Notes: a model not told the origin generated them from the letters alone. 64,000 nucleotides of DNA from Streptomyces sp. CB02400 (GCF_001905725.1 NZ_LIWB01000008.1:260491-324490); one strand, 5' to 3'. Positions 25,321-33,777 are shown, counted from the stretch's first letter. Made by a program: numbers and translations.

Positions 25321-25938
25321 ATGTCCTCCTCACGCGAGCACGCCCCGTCCCGGTCACTTCCCGAACTGCGCGGCCACGGCCTGCGGCTGCGTCCCTGGGA
25401 CCCGGAGTCCCGAGCCGATGCGGAGGCGTGGCTGCGGGGCCTCACGGACCCGGAGTTCCAGCGCTGGAACACTCCGATCCGGCCGGTCACCGATGCGGAC
25501 AGTGCCCGGGAGTCGCTGCGCCGGGGCGCGCGGCGCGACGCGGACGGCACGGGGGCGTCCTTCCGGATAGCCGACGCCGGCAGCGGTACGGTCCTGGGGC
25601 ACGTCGGCCTCGCCGATATCCATCCGGCGCTGCGGCGCGGTACGGCAGGCTACTGGGTGCTCCCCGAGGCACGCGGCCGGGGCGTCGCCACCCGGGCGCT
25701 GCTGCTCACCGCCCACTGGGCGCTCACCGAACTCGCCCTGCACCGGCTGGAGCTGGACCACGCCGTCGGACACGAGGCGTCCTGCCGGGTCGCCGAGCGC
25801 TGCGGGTTCCGCCACGAGGGGACGATGCGCGGCGCGATCTTCGAGGCAGGCCGCCACGACACCTTCCGCGACGCCCACCTGCACGCCCGCCTCGCCACCG
25901 ACCCGGAGCCCGTCCTCACGGCGACAGGGACTCCCTGA
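25321..25938 (+). CDS. GNAT-family acetyltransferase, RimJ/RimL type
   Basis: 205 residues. The N-terminus LRLRPWDPESRADAEAWLRG and motif A, GTAGYWVLPEARGRGVATRA, with motif B HRLELDHAVGHEASCRVAER and CGFRHEGTMRGAIF, are classic for RimJ/RimL-like N-terminal acetyltransferases acting on proteins or small molecules. The last ten or so codons (about 25900-25938) lie inside a tandem repeat derived from the neighbouring pdxH 3' end, so the C-terminus appears to have been rewritten by duplication. Confidence 0.88.
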   Translation: MSSSREHAPSRSLPELRGHGLRLRPWDPESRADAEAWLRGLTDPEFQRWNTPIRPVTDADSARESLRRGARRDADGTGASFRIADAGSGTVLGHVGLADIHPALRRGTAGYWVLPEARGRGVATRALLLTAHWALTELALHRLELDHAVGHEASCRVAERCGFRHEGTMRGAIFEAGRHDTFRDAHLHARLATDPEPVLTATGTP

Positions 25939-26190
25939 CCCTGCCCGGCCCTGGACTCTCCGCCGGTGTGGAGCCGTGCGTGCCGTCGTGGTGCGTTCCG
26001 TGGCGGCTGTGTCGTGACCGGTCCGGAGTCCGTCGTTCACGGCGGCGGGGACTGTCTGACTCGGTTCTGGGTTCTCTGTCGGTGTGGAGCCGTGCGTGCC
26101 GTCGTGGTGCGTTCCGTGACGGCTGTGTCGCGACCGGCCCGGAGTCCGCCCTCACGGCCACAGCGATTCCCTGACCCAGTCCTCCGCCCC
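25897..26190. repeat. about 117-bp tandem repeat joining the 3' ends of the GNAT and pdxH genes
   Basis: About two and a half degenerate copies. ACCGG/ACCGA followed by a CCGGAG segment starts near 25897, 26016 and 26133, and the GGTGTGGAGCCGTGCG block recurs at 25965 and 26081. The first copy overlaps the GNAT stop region, the last overlaps the pdxH stop region. Copies differ by a few substitutions and small indels. Confidence 0.8.
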
Positions 26191-26817
26191 GCGGCGGTAG
26201 CGGAGTCGTACGTGTCGTCGTCGGGGCTCGCCCTGGAAGAACTCCACCTCGTCCGCCCGTAGCCGGTACAGGGTCCAGGACGGGGCCGGGGTGTCCGGTG
26301 CGTGCTGTGCTTGTTGCCATGCCGCCTCCGAGGCTCGTGCCAGGTCCTCCGGTGACCCGAGGACCTCGCTCTGCCTGCCGGTCAGCGCGGCCGCCAGTGC
26401 ACCGGTGGAGCGGGCGTGCAGGTCCGCCTGTGCCTCCTCGGCCGGGGCCGTCTCGACGGGTCCGCGTACCCGCACCTGGCGGCCCAGCACCGGCCAGTAG
26501 AAGGCCAGCGCGGCGTACGGGCGTGCGGCGAGGTGGCCGCCCTTGCGGCTGTGCGCGTGGGTGGCGAAGGACCAGCCGTCGTCGTCCGCGCCGTGCAGCA
26601 TCACGATCCGTACGTCCGGCAGCCCGCGCGCGTCCGCCGTGGCCAGGGACATGGTGTGCGGTTCGGCCTGGCCGGCCGCCACGGCCTCGGCGAACCACCG
26701 GGTGAACAGCGGCAGCGGTTCGGCGGGCGCGGCGGCCGGGTCGAACGCCGGCAGGTCGGTGACCTGCGGGTCCCACACCCGCAGCGACCTCAGCAGTTCA
26801 TGAAGATCGGGTTCCAT
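26152..26817 (-). CDS. pdxH: pyridoxamine 5'-phosphate oxidase
   Basis: 221 residues. An FMN enzyme that oxidises pyridoxamine or pyridoxine phosphate to pyridoxal phosphate, the last step of the vitamin B6 salvage pathway. Family blocks are present: PHTMSLATADARGLPDVRIV, SRKGGHLAARPYAALAFYW, RQVRVRGPVE, and the C-terminal YRLRADEVEFFQGEPRRRH. Length is typical. The C-terminal residues come from sequence that has been tandemly copied downstream. ATG 26817 is the start. Another split-barrel flavoprotein gene lies 27 bases upstream, so the two may be cotranscribed. Confidence 0.93.
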   Translation of the reverse strand: MEPDLHELLRSLRVWDPQVTDLPAFDPAAAPAEPLPLFTRWFAEAVAAGQAEPHTMSLATADARGLPDVRIVMLHGADDDGWSFATHAHSRKGGHLAARPYAALAFYWPVLGRQVRVRGPVETAPAEEAQADLHARSTGALAAALTGRQSEVLGSPEDLARASEAAWQQAQHAPDTPAPSWTLYRLRADEVEFFQGEPRRRHVRLRYRRGAEDWVRESLWP

Positions 26818-26844
26818 GCACCGATTGTCCGGTGTCCGGCGGGC

Positions 26845-27270
26845 TCACACGGACCCGAGGTCCGACGACACCCACCGCTCGGGCCGCATCCGCACGACGA
26901 CCTGCTCGCCGTGGTTCTTCCAGGAGAAGTCGACGTACTCCTCGACCTTGCCGGCCGGCAGATAGCGTGCGGAGATCTCCCGCAGTCGCTCGATCGTGGC
27001 CGGGGTGGTGTCGAGCACCGGCCCCTCGACCGAGACGTAACGGATGGTGGGTTCGAGGCGGTCGACCATGAGCGAGAACCGCCCCGCCGCGCCGATGAGC
27101 AGGTTCTTGCGCGAGTCCAGGCCGGTCATGATCCATACGTCGCCGCCGGGCGCGTACTGGTACCAGATCGGCACGGTGAGCGGGGCGCGGCCGTCCCCCG
27201 CGTCGACCGCCAGCGCCGCGATGTGCGGTTCGGCCAGGAACTGTTCGCGCTCTTCGCGGGTCAGGGCCAT
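26845..27270 (-). CDS. PPOX-class F420/FMN-dependent split-barrel protein
   Basis: 141 residues with a flavin-reductase-like split barrel. It opens with LTREEREQFLAEPHIAALAV and continues with PLTVPIWYQYAPGGDVWIMT, typical of the small pyridoxamine-oxidase-like family in actinobacteria, many of which use F420. Substrate is unknown. ATG 27270 has AGGAGG-like sequence upstream. It lies directly upstream of pdxH on the same strand. A short GGGGCCACTC tandem stretch precedes it (27319-27346). Confidence 0.82.
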   Translation of the reverse strand: MALTREEREQFLAEPHIAALAVDAGDGRAPLTVPIWYQYAPGGDVWIMTGLDSRKNLLIGAAGRFSLMVDRLEPTIRYVSVEGPVLDTTPATIERLREISARYLPAGKVEEYVDFSWKNHGEQVVVRMRPERWVSSDLGSV

Positions 27271-27519
27271 TCCGGGTTCCTCCTGCGGCGTGTGCGTCGG
27301 ACGTTCACTCGGTCACTCGGGGCCACTCGGGGCCACTCGGGCCTGCGATCGGCTCACTGGAACACAACGCCGGGCGGACAGTGCCGTGTTCCCCGTTCCC
27401 TCACACCGCGCGGAAAGCGACAGGCGGCGGCCCACCGGAGTGAACCACCGCCCGTCTGACAGGACTTGAGGAACCGCGCACCGGTATGGACCGCCGGGCG
27501 CCTACTTCACCTACTTCAC

Positions 27520-28167
27520 CTACTTCGCCGGCTTCTTGCCGGTGACCCCCAGGTGCACCAACAGGGCCAGGTTCGGCTTGAGTTCCGCCTGCTTCACGCC
27601 CCAGGAGGAGAAACCCTTCTGGTGGGAGGCGACGGCCGCGAGCATGGCGACCAGCGAGCCGGCGATCGCCGCGGGGTTCACGTCCTTGTCGATCCGCCCC
27701 TTGGCCTGCAGCTCGGCGACGGAGTCCGCCAGCGAGTTGTTCACGGAGTTCAGGATCTTCATACGGATCTTGTAGAAACGTTTATCCCCCTCGGCCGCAC
27801 CGAGGTCCACGACCCGCAGGATCGCCTCGTTGGCCCGCCAGAACTCCAGGAAACCGTCGACGAGTTCCTGTGCCGTCTGCCAGCCGGCCTTCCCCGCCCA
27901 GGAGCGGCCCTCCAGCAGCTCGCTCAGCCCTGCGCTCTCGGCGGCCATGCGCTCGGCGATCTCCAGGACGGCGCCCTCGACGTCCGGGAAGTACTGGTAG
28001 AAGGTCGCGGGCGAGGTGCCCGCCTTCCGTGCGACATCGATGACTTTGACGTCCCGGTAGGGGGAGGAGCTGAGCATCTCGCTGAGGCAGTCGAGCAGTT
28101 TCTGCCGGGTCGCCTGCCCACGCCGGCCGGCCACGCGGCCGTCGACGGTACGCACTTGTCCTGTCAT
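27520..28167 (-). CDS. TetR-family transcriptional regulator
   Basis: 215 residues. The N-terminal helix-turn-helix reads VIDVARKAGTSPATFYQYFP (about residues 39-58), followed by a helical ligand-binding and dimerisation domain. It is divergent from kbpA, with 122 bases between, and probably controls itself and perhaps kbpA/afsK; S. coelicolor has a TetR gene in the same place (SCO4421 from memory). The stop codon sits in a nine-base tandem repeat that yields three in-frame stops in a row (27501-27527). Confidence 0.88.
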   Translation of the reverse strand: MTGQVRTVDGRVAGRRGQATRQKLLDCLSEMLSSSPYRDVKVIDVARKAGTSPATFYQYFPDVEGAVLEIAERMAAESAGLSELLEGRSWAGKAGWQTAQELVDGFLEFWRANEAILRVVDLGAAEGDKRFYKIRMKILNSVNNSLADSVAELQAKGRIDKDVNPAAIAGSLVAMLAAVASHQKGFSSWGVKQAELKPNLALLVHLGVTGKKPAK

Positions 28168-28289
28168 GCCGTCAGCTTACCGACGGGTGATCCGAGCGCG
28201 ATTCGGCCGACTGCAAATGGGGTGTGCGGGTCCGTGGAAGCTGGTGTGCCTGGTCTGCGGCCTGCGGGCGACACGGTTACTTTGGCGGC

Positions 28290-29027
28290 ATGGCCGAAAA
28301 CAGGGCATCGGGGCACAGGGCGTCGGAGTACCCGGAGGGCACCCCCTGCTGGGTGGACGCGCAGCTTCCCGACGTGGAGGCGGGCAAGCGGTTCTACGGC
28401 GACCTCTTCGGCTGGACCTTCGAGGACCAGCCCCAGGGAACCGTGCGGGCGTCGAAGGACGGCGCCCCCGTCGCCTCCCTCGCGCACAAGACGGACGGCC
28501 GGCTGCCCACCGTGTGGACGGTGTCCTTCGCCACCCCGGACGCCGGGGCGCTGTGCCGGCGGATCCGCGCGGCCGGCGGGCAGGTCGTCTCCCCGCCGGT
28601 GCCCTTCGGCGACCTGGGCGTCACCGCGCTCGTCACCGACTCCGAGGGGGCGGTGTTCTCCCTCTGGCAGGGCACCGGGACCCCCGGCTTCGGGCGCCGC
28701 CACGAGCCGGGCACCTTCGCCTGGGTGCAGCTGTACACACGGGACACCCAGGCGGCCAACACCTTCTACGGCGGTCTCTTCCACGACGCCCTGTTCGGCC
28801 CGGACGCCGACCCCGACTTCGGCCGCGCGCCGGTCTCCGACGTCTTCCCCGCCGAGATGCCGCCGCACTTCCTCGTCCACTTCGCCGTCGAGGACCCCGG
28901 GGCCGCCATGGAGGAGGTGGTCCGGCTCGGCGGCCGGGTCCAGGTTCCGCCCTTCGAGACGTCCTACGGCACGGTGGCCGTGGTCACCGACAATCAGGGG
29001 GCGTCCTTCGCACTGCTGCACCGCTGA
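28290..29027 (+). CDS. kbpA: VOC-fold protein, probable AfsK-binding inhibitor KbpA
   Basis: 245 residues made of two glyoxalase/VOC domains in tandem (about 10-120 and 130-243), for example WVDAQLPDVEAGKRFYGDLF and WVQLYTRDTQAANTFYGGLF. Immediately upstream of afsK in S. coelicolor lies kbpA, whose product binds unphosphorylated AfsK and inhibits its autophosphorylation; this gene sits in the same place with a similar length. Identification rests on position and size from memory. A metal or ligand role for the VOC fold is not known. ATG 28290 is the start. The stop codon is inside a 32-base tandem duplication. Confidence 0.75.
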   Translation: MAENRASGHRASEYPEGTPCWVDAQLPDVEAGKRFYGDLFGWTFEDQPQGTVRASKDGAPVASLAHKTDGRLPTVWTVSFATPDAGALCRRIRAAGGQVVSPPVPFGDLGVTALVTDSEGAVFSLWQGTGTPGFGRRHEPGTFAWVQLYTRDTQAANTFYGGLFHDALFGPDADPDFGRAPVSDVFPAEMPPHFLVHFAVEDPGAAMEEVVRLGGRVQVPPFETSYGTVAVVTDNQGASFALLHR

Positions 29028-29079
29028 GTCACTGAACCGCTGAACCGCTGCACCGCTGAGTCACTGAACCGCTGAACCG
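29016..29079. repeat. exact 32-bp tandem duplication across the kbpA stop codon
   Basis: Copy 1 (29016-29047) and copy 2 (29048-29079) are identical; each contains CTGCACCGCTGAGTCACTG. The first copy encodes the last residues and stop of kbpA, the second is non-coding. A partial third unit follows. Confidence 0.85.
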
Positions 29080-29265
29080 CTGAGCCGTTTCCACCCTCTG
29101 TGTCGTATGAAAACCTGGACACCCTATTTGTCGGTCGGTTCGCAACCGGGGGCGCGGACAGGAAGAATCGGGGTGCGTGCCGCCACGGCGGTGCGGTGGT
29201 GAGACGCTGCACTTCGATCGCGGGCACAGGTGGTGGCGCGATTCGTACGGGGAGGTGGCAGGCAA

Positions 29266-31644
29266 GTGGTGGATCAGCTGACGCAGCACGATCCGCGGCG
29301 TATCGGGCCGTTCGAGGTGCTGGGACGGCTGGGAGCCGGCGGCATGGGGCTGGTCTATCTCGCGCGCTCGGCGTCCGGGCGCCGGGTGGCGATCAAGACG
29401 GTCCGGACCGAACTGGCCGAGGACCAGCTTTTCCGGGTCCGCTTCACGCGCGAGGTCGAGGCGGCCCGCGCGGTCTCCGGTTTCTACACGGCGGCCGTCG
29501 TGGACGCCGATCCGCGCGCCGCCGTGCCGTGGCTGGCCACCGCGTACGTGCCCGCGCCCTCCCTCGAGGAGATAGTGAACGAGTGCGGGCCGCTCCCGGC
29601 GCAGGCGGTGCGCTGGCTCGCGGCGGGCGTCGCGGAGGCGCTCCAGTCGATCCACGGCGCCGGACTGGTCCACCGCGACCTGAAACCCTCCAACGTCCTC
29701 GTCGTCGAGGACGGCCCCCGGGTGATCGACTTCGGTATCGCGTCCGGCGTCTCCAACACCCGGCTGACGATGACGAACGTCGCCGTCGGCACCCCCGCCT
29801 ACATGTCCCCGGAGCAGGCGAAGGACTCCCGCAGCGTCACCGGCGCGAGCGACGTCTTCTCGCTCGGCTCGATGCTCGTCTTCGCCGCCACGGGACATCC
29901 GCCGTTCCACGGCGCCAACCCGGTCGAGACCGTCTTCATGCTGCTGCGCGAGGGCCCGGACCTCGAAGGACTCCCGGACGAGCTGCGCCCGCTCATCGAA
30001 GCCTGCATGCAGATGGAGGCGACGGCCCGGCCCAACCCGGCCGACCTCCAGGCCCAGCTCGCCCCGCACCTGTTCGGCTCCGGGTCCGACGACAGCGGTA
30101 CGGCGTCGGCGTGGCTGCCCGAGCGGGCGGTGAGCCTGATCGAGACGCGGCGCGGCGGCCGGACGGCCATCCGGCCCGCGCACGGAGCCGGCCGCAGCGC
30201 CGGTGGCGGGGCCCGCCCCCACGTCCCGCCGCCGCCCCGGCACGACCCGGTCGTCCCGCCGCCGCCCCCGTCGATGCCCGCGCCGGTGGGTGCGCCGGTG
30301 GGCGCCCCCGACACCGGTCCCGTACGGCTGGCAGGCGCGATGGTGCCCATCGGACCCGGCCCGCGCGTCGCCGACACGCGCGCGGCCGCCGTCAAGGCGC
30401 CCCCGCCGGCCGCCGCCCTGGCCGCCACCTGGTCCAAGCCCCGCCCCGGCGTCAACGGCGCCGACCCCGCCGTACCGGCACCCGCCGCGCCCACCGCGCC
30501 GCCGGACCAGCCCGGCGGCTGGCGCCCGTGGCGCTTCCGCATGTCCAACGACGTCTGGGGCACCCCCGCAGTCGACGGCGACCTCGTCTACGTCACCTCC
30601 TTCGAGGTGCACGCCCTCGACGTCGCCACCGGCCGGCGCCGCTTCAAGACCCGCGACGTCGCCTGGTCGATGGCGGTCGCCGACGGCCGTATCCACGCCT
30701 CCGACGGACCCACCCTGTTCGCCCTCGACGCCCGCGAGGGCGGCGACCTGTGGCGGCTGTCCACGGACGCCTGGGTGTACTCCCTCAAGGCCGACCGCGG
30801 CACCGTCGTCACCGGTACGCGCGGCGGTGGCGTCCAGGCGTGGGAGGCGTCCACCGGCCAGAAGCTGTGGGAGATCAGCGGCTGCCAGACCGACTTCGAG
30901 TCCCCCGAGGCCGGCCCCGCCGTCCACGAGGGCACGGTCTACGTCTGGCAGGACGCCCGCCTGCGCGCCCTCGACGCCCGTACCGGCGACGAGCGCTGGT
31001 CGTACCCCATCGGCGACGCGGCCTCCTGCGGCGGCGTCCCGGTCCGTGTGACGCACGCCCCCGACGGCTACGCCTACGTCTGCGCCGGCACCCGCGTCCT
31101 CGCCCTGGAGGTCACCTCCGGTCACGTCCGCTGGCACTTCGAGGCCCCGGCGGTCTTCCTCGCCCCGCCCGCCTTCGTCCCCGGCCCGGCGGTCACCGGC
31201 GGCGGCCTCTACCTCGCCGACTACCTCGGCACGGTCTACGCCCTCGACGCCACCGACGGCCGCGACCGCTGGCGCATCGCCACCGAGTCCCGCGCCTCCG
31301 TCGACCCGGTCCTGGTCGCCGCCGGTCACGTCCACGTGGGCAGCGGCAAGGGCCTGTACACGCTGGACGCGGTCACCGGCACGCCCAAGTGGCGCTTCCA
31401 GTCCGGCGGCGAGATCGTGGGCGCGCCCGCGGTCGCGGAGGGCCGCATCCACTTCGGCTCCAGCGACCACCTGCTCTACACCCTGAAGGCCGACGACGGC
31501 CGCCTGAGGTGGAAGCTGGCGACCGGCGGCGAGATCACCGGCTCCCCGGTGGTCCGGGACGGCGTGGTGTACGCGTGCAGCAAGGACCGCTGCGTGTACG
31601 CGCTGGACGCGGAGAAGGGGACGGGGACGGCGCGGACGGCGTGA
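29266..31644 (+). CDS. afsK: Ser/Thr protein kinase AfsK
   Basis: 792 residues. It phosphorylates the activator AfsR and, in S. coelicolor, also the polar-growth protein DivIVA. The kinase domain (10-275) shows the glycine loop GRLGAGGMG, Lys44, HRDLK with Asp138 and DFG at 155-157. The activation-loop residue Thr168, the known autophosphorylation site, is conserved. A Pro/Ala-rich linker (about 290-420) precedes a PQQ-type beta-propeller (about 430-790) with repeats such as YVTSFEVHALDVATGRRRF, probably the sensing part. AfsK is loosely membrane-associated; no clear transmembrane helix is seen. GTG 29266 matches the known N-terminus VVDQLTQHDPRRIGPF. It lies 238 bases after kbpA. Confidence 0.96.
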   Translation: MVDQLTQHDPRRIGPFEVLGRLGAGGMGLVYLARSASGRRVAIKTVRTELAEDQLFRVRFTREVEAARAVSGFYTAAVVDADPRAAVPWLATAYVPAPSLEEIVNECGPLPAQAVRWLAAGVAEALQSIHGAGLVHRDLKPSNVLVVEDGPRVIDFGIASGVSNTRLTMTNVAVGTPAYMSPEQAKDSRSVTGASDVFSLGSMLVFAATGHPPFHGANPVETVFMLLREGPDLEGLPDELRPLIEACMQMEATARPNPADLQAQLAPHLFGSGSDDSGTASAWLPERAVSLIETRRGGRTAIRPAHGAGRSAGGGARPHVPPPPRHDPVVPPPPPSMPAPVGAPVGAPDTGPVRLAGAMVPIGPGPRVADTRAAAVKAPPPAAALAATWSKPRPGVNGADPAVPAPAAPTAPPDQPGGWRPWRFRMSNDVWGTPAVDGDLVYVTSFEVHALDVATGRRRFKTRDVAWSMAVADGRIHASDGPTLFALDAREGGDLWRLSTDAWVYSLKADRGTVVTGTRGGGVQAWEASTGQKLWEISGCQTDFESPEAGPAVHEGTVYVWQDARLRALDARTGDERWSYPIGDAASCGGVPVRVTHAPDGYAYVCAGTRVLALEVTSGHVRWHFEAPAVFLAPPAFVPGPAVTGGGLYLADYLGTVYALDATDGRDRWRIATESRASVDPVLVAAGHVHVGSGKGLYTLDAVTGTPKWRFQSGGEIVGAPAVAEGRIHFGSSDHLLYTLKADDGRLRWKLATGGEITGSPVVRDGVVYACSKDRCVYALDAEKGTGTARTA

Positions 31645-31816
31645 ACCCCGGTTCTGCGGACGGCCGTCGTACCGGGTGCACGGAAGGGTTGTCGGACGGC
31701 GGCCGTCGCTGCGGGGAGCGGCGGCCCGCCGCTCCCACCGCAGACGCTACGCCGGGTACGCGACGGTCGCCAGGCGGTGACATGCTCGTGACACGTAGAT
31801 CGATAGCCTGAGGGCC

Positions 31817-32362
31817 ATGGATCCTCGGGGGAACACACTCAAGCTCACAGTGGTCTCGGCACTCGTCGTCCTCACCCTCACCGGTTTCTCGACCGGCCGC
31901 GGCCACGGCGGCAGCAGCGGTGACGGGGGCGGCGGCTGCAGCAGTTCCAGCCAGAACCACGACTCGTCGTCGGGCTCGGGGGGCGGTTCACACCACGACT
32001 ACGACGATGACGACGACTACGGCTCCGGCGGCGACTACGGTTCCGACGACTACGGCGACGCGGGGGACGGCGGCGGAAGCGCTTCCTCGTCCGAGCAGGG
32101 CGCCCTGGTGTCCCTGGTGGACTGCGCCTCGAAGGAGACCCCGTACGCCACGGTCGAGGTCGCCAACCAGAACACCACGGACGGCGTCTTCACCGTCACC
32201 GTGAGGTTCGAGGACGAGACCGGCGCGGAGGTCCTCACCCGCTCCCAGGACGTCGCCGTACCCGGGTCCGAGACGGTGCCGGTCCGGGTGGAGATCGGCG
32301 ACGAGGACGTGACCCGGATCGCCGCATGCGAACCCGACATGATCGCCGAGCCGGCCGGCTGA
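31817..32362 (+). CDS. secreted or membrane-anchored acidic protein of unknown function
   Basis: 181 residues. A signal-like hydrophobic segment (about 9-27, LKLTVVSALVVLTLTGFS) precedes a strongly biased Gly/Ser/Asp-rich stretch (about 30-90, with runs of Asp and Tyr). A folded C-terminal domain (about 95-175) follows, resembling an immunoglobulin-like or FxLYD-type beta domain (YATVEVANQNTTDGVFTVTV) with two cysteines (in VDCAS and AACEP) that could pair. It follows afsK and matches SCO4424 by position. ATG 31817 is the start. Confidence 0.75.
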   Translation: MDPRGNTLKLTVVSALVVLTLTGFSTGRGHGGSSGDGGGGCSSSSQNHDSSSGSGGGSHHDYDDDDDYGSGGDYGSDDYGDAGDGGGSASSSEQGALVSLVDCASKETPYATVEVANQNTTDGVFTVTVRFEDETGAEVLTRSQDVAVPGSETVPVRVEIGDEDVTRIAACEPDMIAEPAG

Positions 32363-32456
32363 TCCGACCGGGGATCACAGGTGGCCCAACGGTCACTCGG
32401 AACCAACGGGAGGACCACCTCCCCCCGCCCTCAGCCAGACCAACGAGGCACGGATC

Positions 32457-33038
32457 TCATCGATCATGGCCCCGGCCCCCCTCGAACACCTCCGCCGCTC
32501 CGAAGCGCAGGACGTGCCGGACTTCCGGGCAGCGGGTGATCTCGTTGAAGCGGGCCATGTCCCGGCGGTGGGCCTCTCGGGTGCCGTGGTAGGCGTAGCC
32601 CTCGATCTCCACGGCGAGTCCCTCGGCCCGGAACAGGAAGTCCAGGTAGCGGCGTCGGCCGCTCGGCGTGCGGACCTCGACCTGGGTTTCCGGTCGTAGA
32701 CCGGCGTCGAGCATGCGGAGGCGTGCGACCGTCTCCGCGGGCGATCCGGACTCACGGTCGACGAGCCTCAGCCATTCCCGCGCCCGGTTGCTGCCCAGGA
32801 GTGGTGCCTCCAGCGCGACGGAGAGTGCGGCCGGGGCGATGAGGGGCGGTCGACGCACTCCGCCGACCCTGCGGTGGCCGAGCGCGGACTCCACGGCCAC
32901 CAAGGCGTCGTCCCGACCGCCGTTTCGAAGCAGATCGGCGAGGGTTCGAGGGACGTCGGTGACGCGCAGCCCGCCTCGGTACTGGACATCCGCCTCGGCA
33001 AGGGGCAGACGGTGCACGGCCCTCGCCGCCCACGGCAT
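32457..33038 (-). pseudogene. N-terminally truncated DUF559/AbiEi-like protein
   Basis: The visible 193 codons resemble the C-terminal two thirds of a common Streptomyces protein that joins an AbiEi/wHTH N-terminus to a very-short-patch-repair-like DUF559 nuclease domain: RVTDVPRTLADLLRNGGRDD in the middle, then PETQVEVRTPSGRRRYLDF and LAVEIEGYAYHGTREAHRRD at the nuclease end. The usual N-terminal helix-turn-helix is missing. Resemblance stops near 33010-33025, where the opposite strand begins to look like a different gene. Either a start at 33038 gives a short protein, or this is a remnant left by a deletion. Confidence 0.55.
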
Positions 33039-33180
33039 CACCCTGCCGTCCCTCCGTGCGGACCTGCCGAGCTTCGCCGGGTCGTACCGCCCGGCAGCCG
33101 GTCTGATCGCCCTCGGCAACTGCAACACGACCACGGCGCGTCGGCTGGCGGAGGTGCTTCGGAAGGCGGCGGAGGGGTGA
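33013..33180 (+). pseudogene. C-terminal fragment of a small protein usually preceding a HATPase gene
   Basis: The frame ending at 33180 reads LAAHGITLPSLRADLPSFAG and then LIALGNCNTTTARRLAEVLR. It resembles small Streptomyces proteins found directly upstream of anti-sigma-type ATPases. No credible start is present; the sequence to its left belongs to the opposite-strand gene. It overlaps the next gene's GTG by four bases (GTGA), showing that the pair was once translationally coupled. The resemblance is from memory and needs a search. Confidence 0.45.
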
Positions 33181-33728
33181 CCGCGCTGGAACGGGTTCTT
33201 CCTGCCCTCCAGATCGGCCTGCTCGCCGTCCCCGAGGCGGTTCCCGAACTGCGGCGAGCCGTGCGCCAGTGGCTGGACGAGCCGTGCGCCGATGTTCAGC
33301 TCCGCGTAGCGGAACCGGTGAGCAATGTGATCCGTCACGTGGGGGAGGGGACTCCGGTACGCGTCCGCGTGGCCCGCACGGGCACGCACATCCGCGTCGA
33401 GGTCACCGCCCCCGACCCGCACACGCTGCCCGTACTCCGCCGAGCCGACGCGGAGGCCGAACAGGGGCGGGGGCTGTCACTGCTCGACGCGGTGGTGTGC
33501 CGGTGGGGAGTGGACCACGGGGGCGAGGGCAAGACGGTGTGGTGCGAGCTGGACGGTACGCAGGTCAGGGCGGGGCGTACGACGATGGGGCCGAGGTTTC
33601 CCTCGGCCCCGTCGGTGGTCGGGCCAGGCGTCAGGGCGTGTTGGTGTCGAGGGGCACCACGACACCGTCCTGCGGGCTCACCGGTGCGTGGTTGTCGGCC
33701 AACGCCGGACTCGCGACGGCGCCGGTGA
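33177..33728 (+). CDS. ATP-binding protein of the RsbW (HATPase) type with a non-conserved tail
   Basis: 183 residues. Residues 1-128 form a small GHKL ATPase domain: AEPVSNVIRHVGEGTPVRVR (N-box region), EVTAPDPHTLP (G1) and EQGRGLSLLDAVVCRWGVDH (G2), ending KTVWCELDG. After that about 55 residues with no resemblance run on and lie antisense to the small secreted-peptide gene at 33631; the original stop may have been lost. It is an anti-sigma or serine-kinase-like regulator with unknown partner. The start GTG 33177 overlaps the previous fragment by four bases. Confidence 0.75.
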   Translation: MTALERVLPALQIGLLAVPEAVPELRRAVRQWLDEPCADVQLRVAEPVSNVIRHVGEGTPVRVRVARTGTHIRVEVTAPDPHTLPVLRRADAEAEQGRGLSLLDAVVCRWGVDHGGEGKTVWCELDGTQVRAGRTTMGPRFPSAPSVVGPGVRACWCRGAPRHRPAGSPVRGCRPTPDSRRRR

Positions 33729-33777
33729 TGCCGAGGACCAGGGCGATGGTGGCGAGAGCCTTCTTGGTACGGGTCAT
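33631..33777 (-). CDS. small secreted peptide
   Basis: 48 residues. A typical Sec signal peptide (MTRTKKALATIALVLGITGA, then VASPALA with cleavage after ALA) leaves a mature peptide of about 21 residues beginning DNHAP. CAGGAG lies six bases before ATG 33777. It has no cysteines and no known family. Many Streptomyces strains carry such orphan secreted peptides. It lies 183 bases beyond the afsS stop codon on the same strand and overlaps the tail of the HATPase gene on the other strand. Confidence 0.65.
   Translation of the reverse strand: MTRTKKALATIALVLGITGAVASPALADNHAPVSPQDGVVVPLDTNTP

Noticed and set aside
25939..26151. Tandem repeats as a CRISPR array or mobile-element end
   Set aside because: Only about 2.5 degenerate copies of a 117-bp unit, no spacers, no inverted termini and no transposase. 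Explained by duplication of the pdxH 3' end.
29029..31470. 813-codon minus-strand frame over afsK
   Set aside because: Antisense shadow of afsK, which is certain from its kinase motifs.
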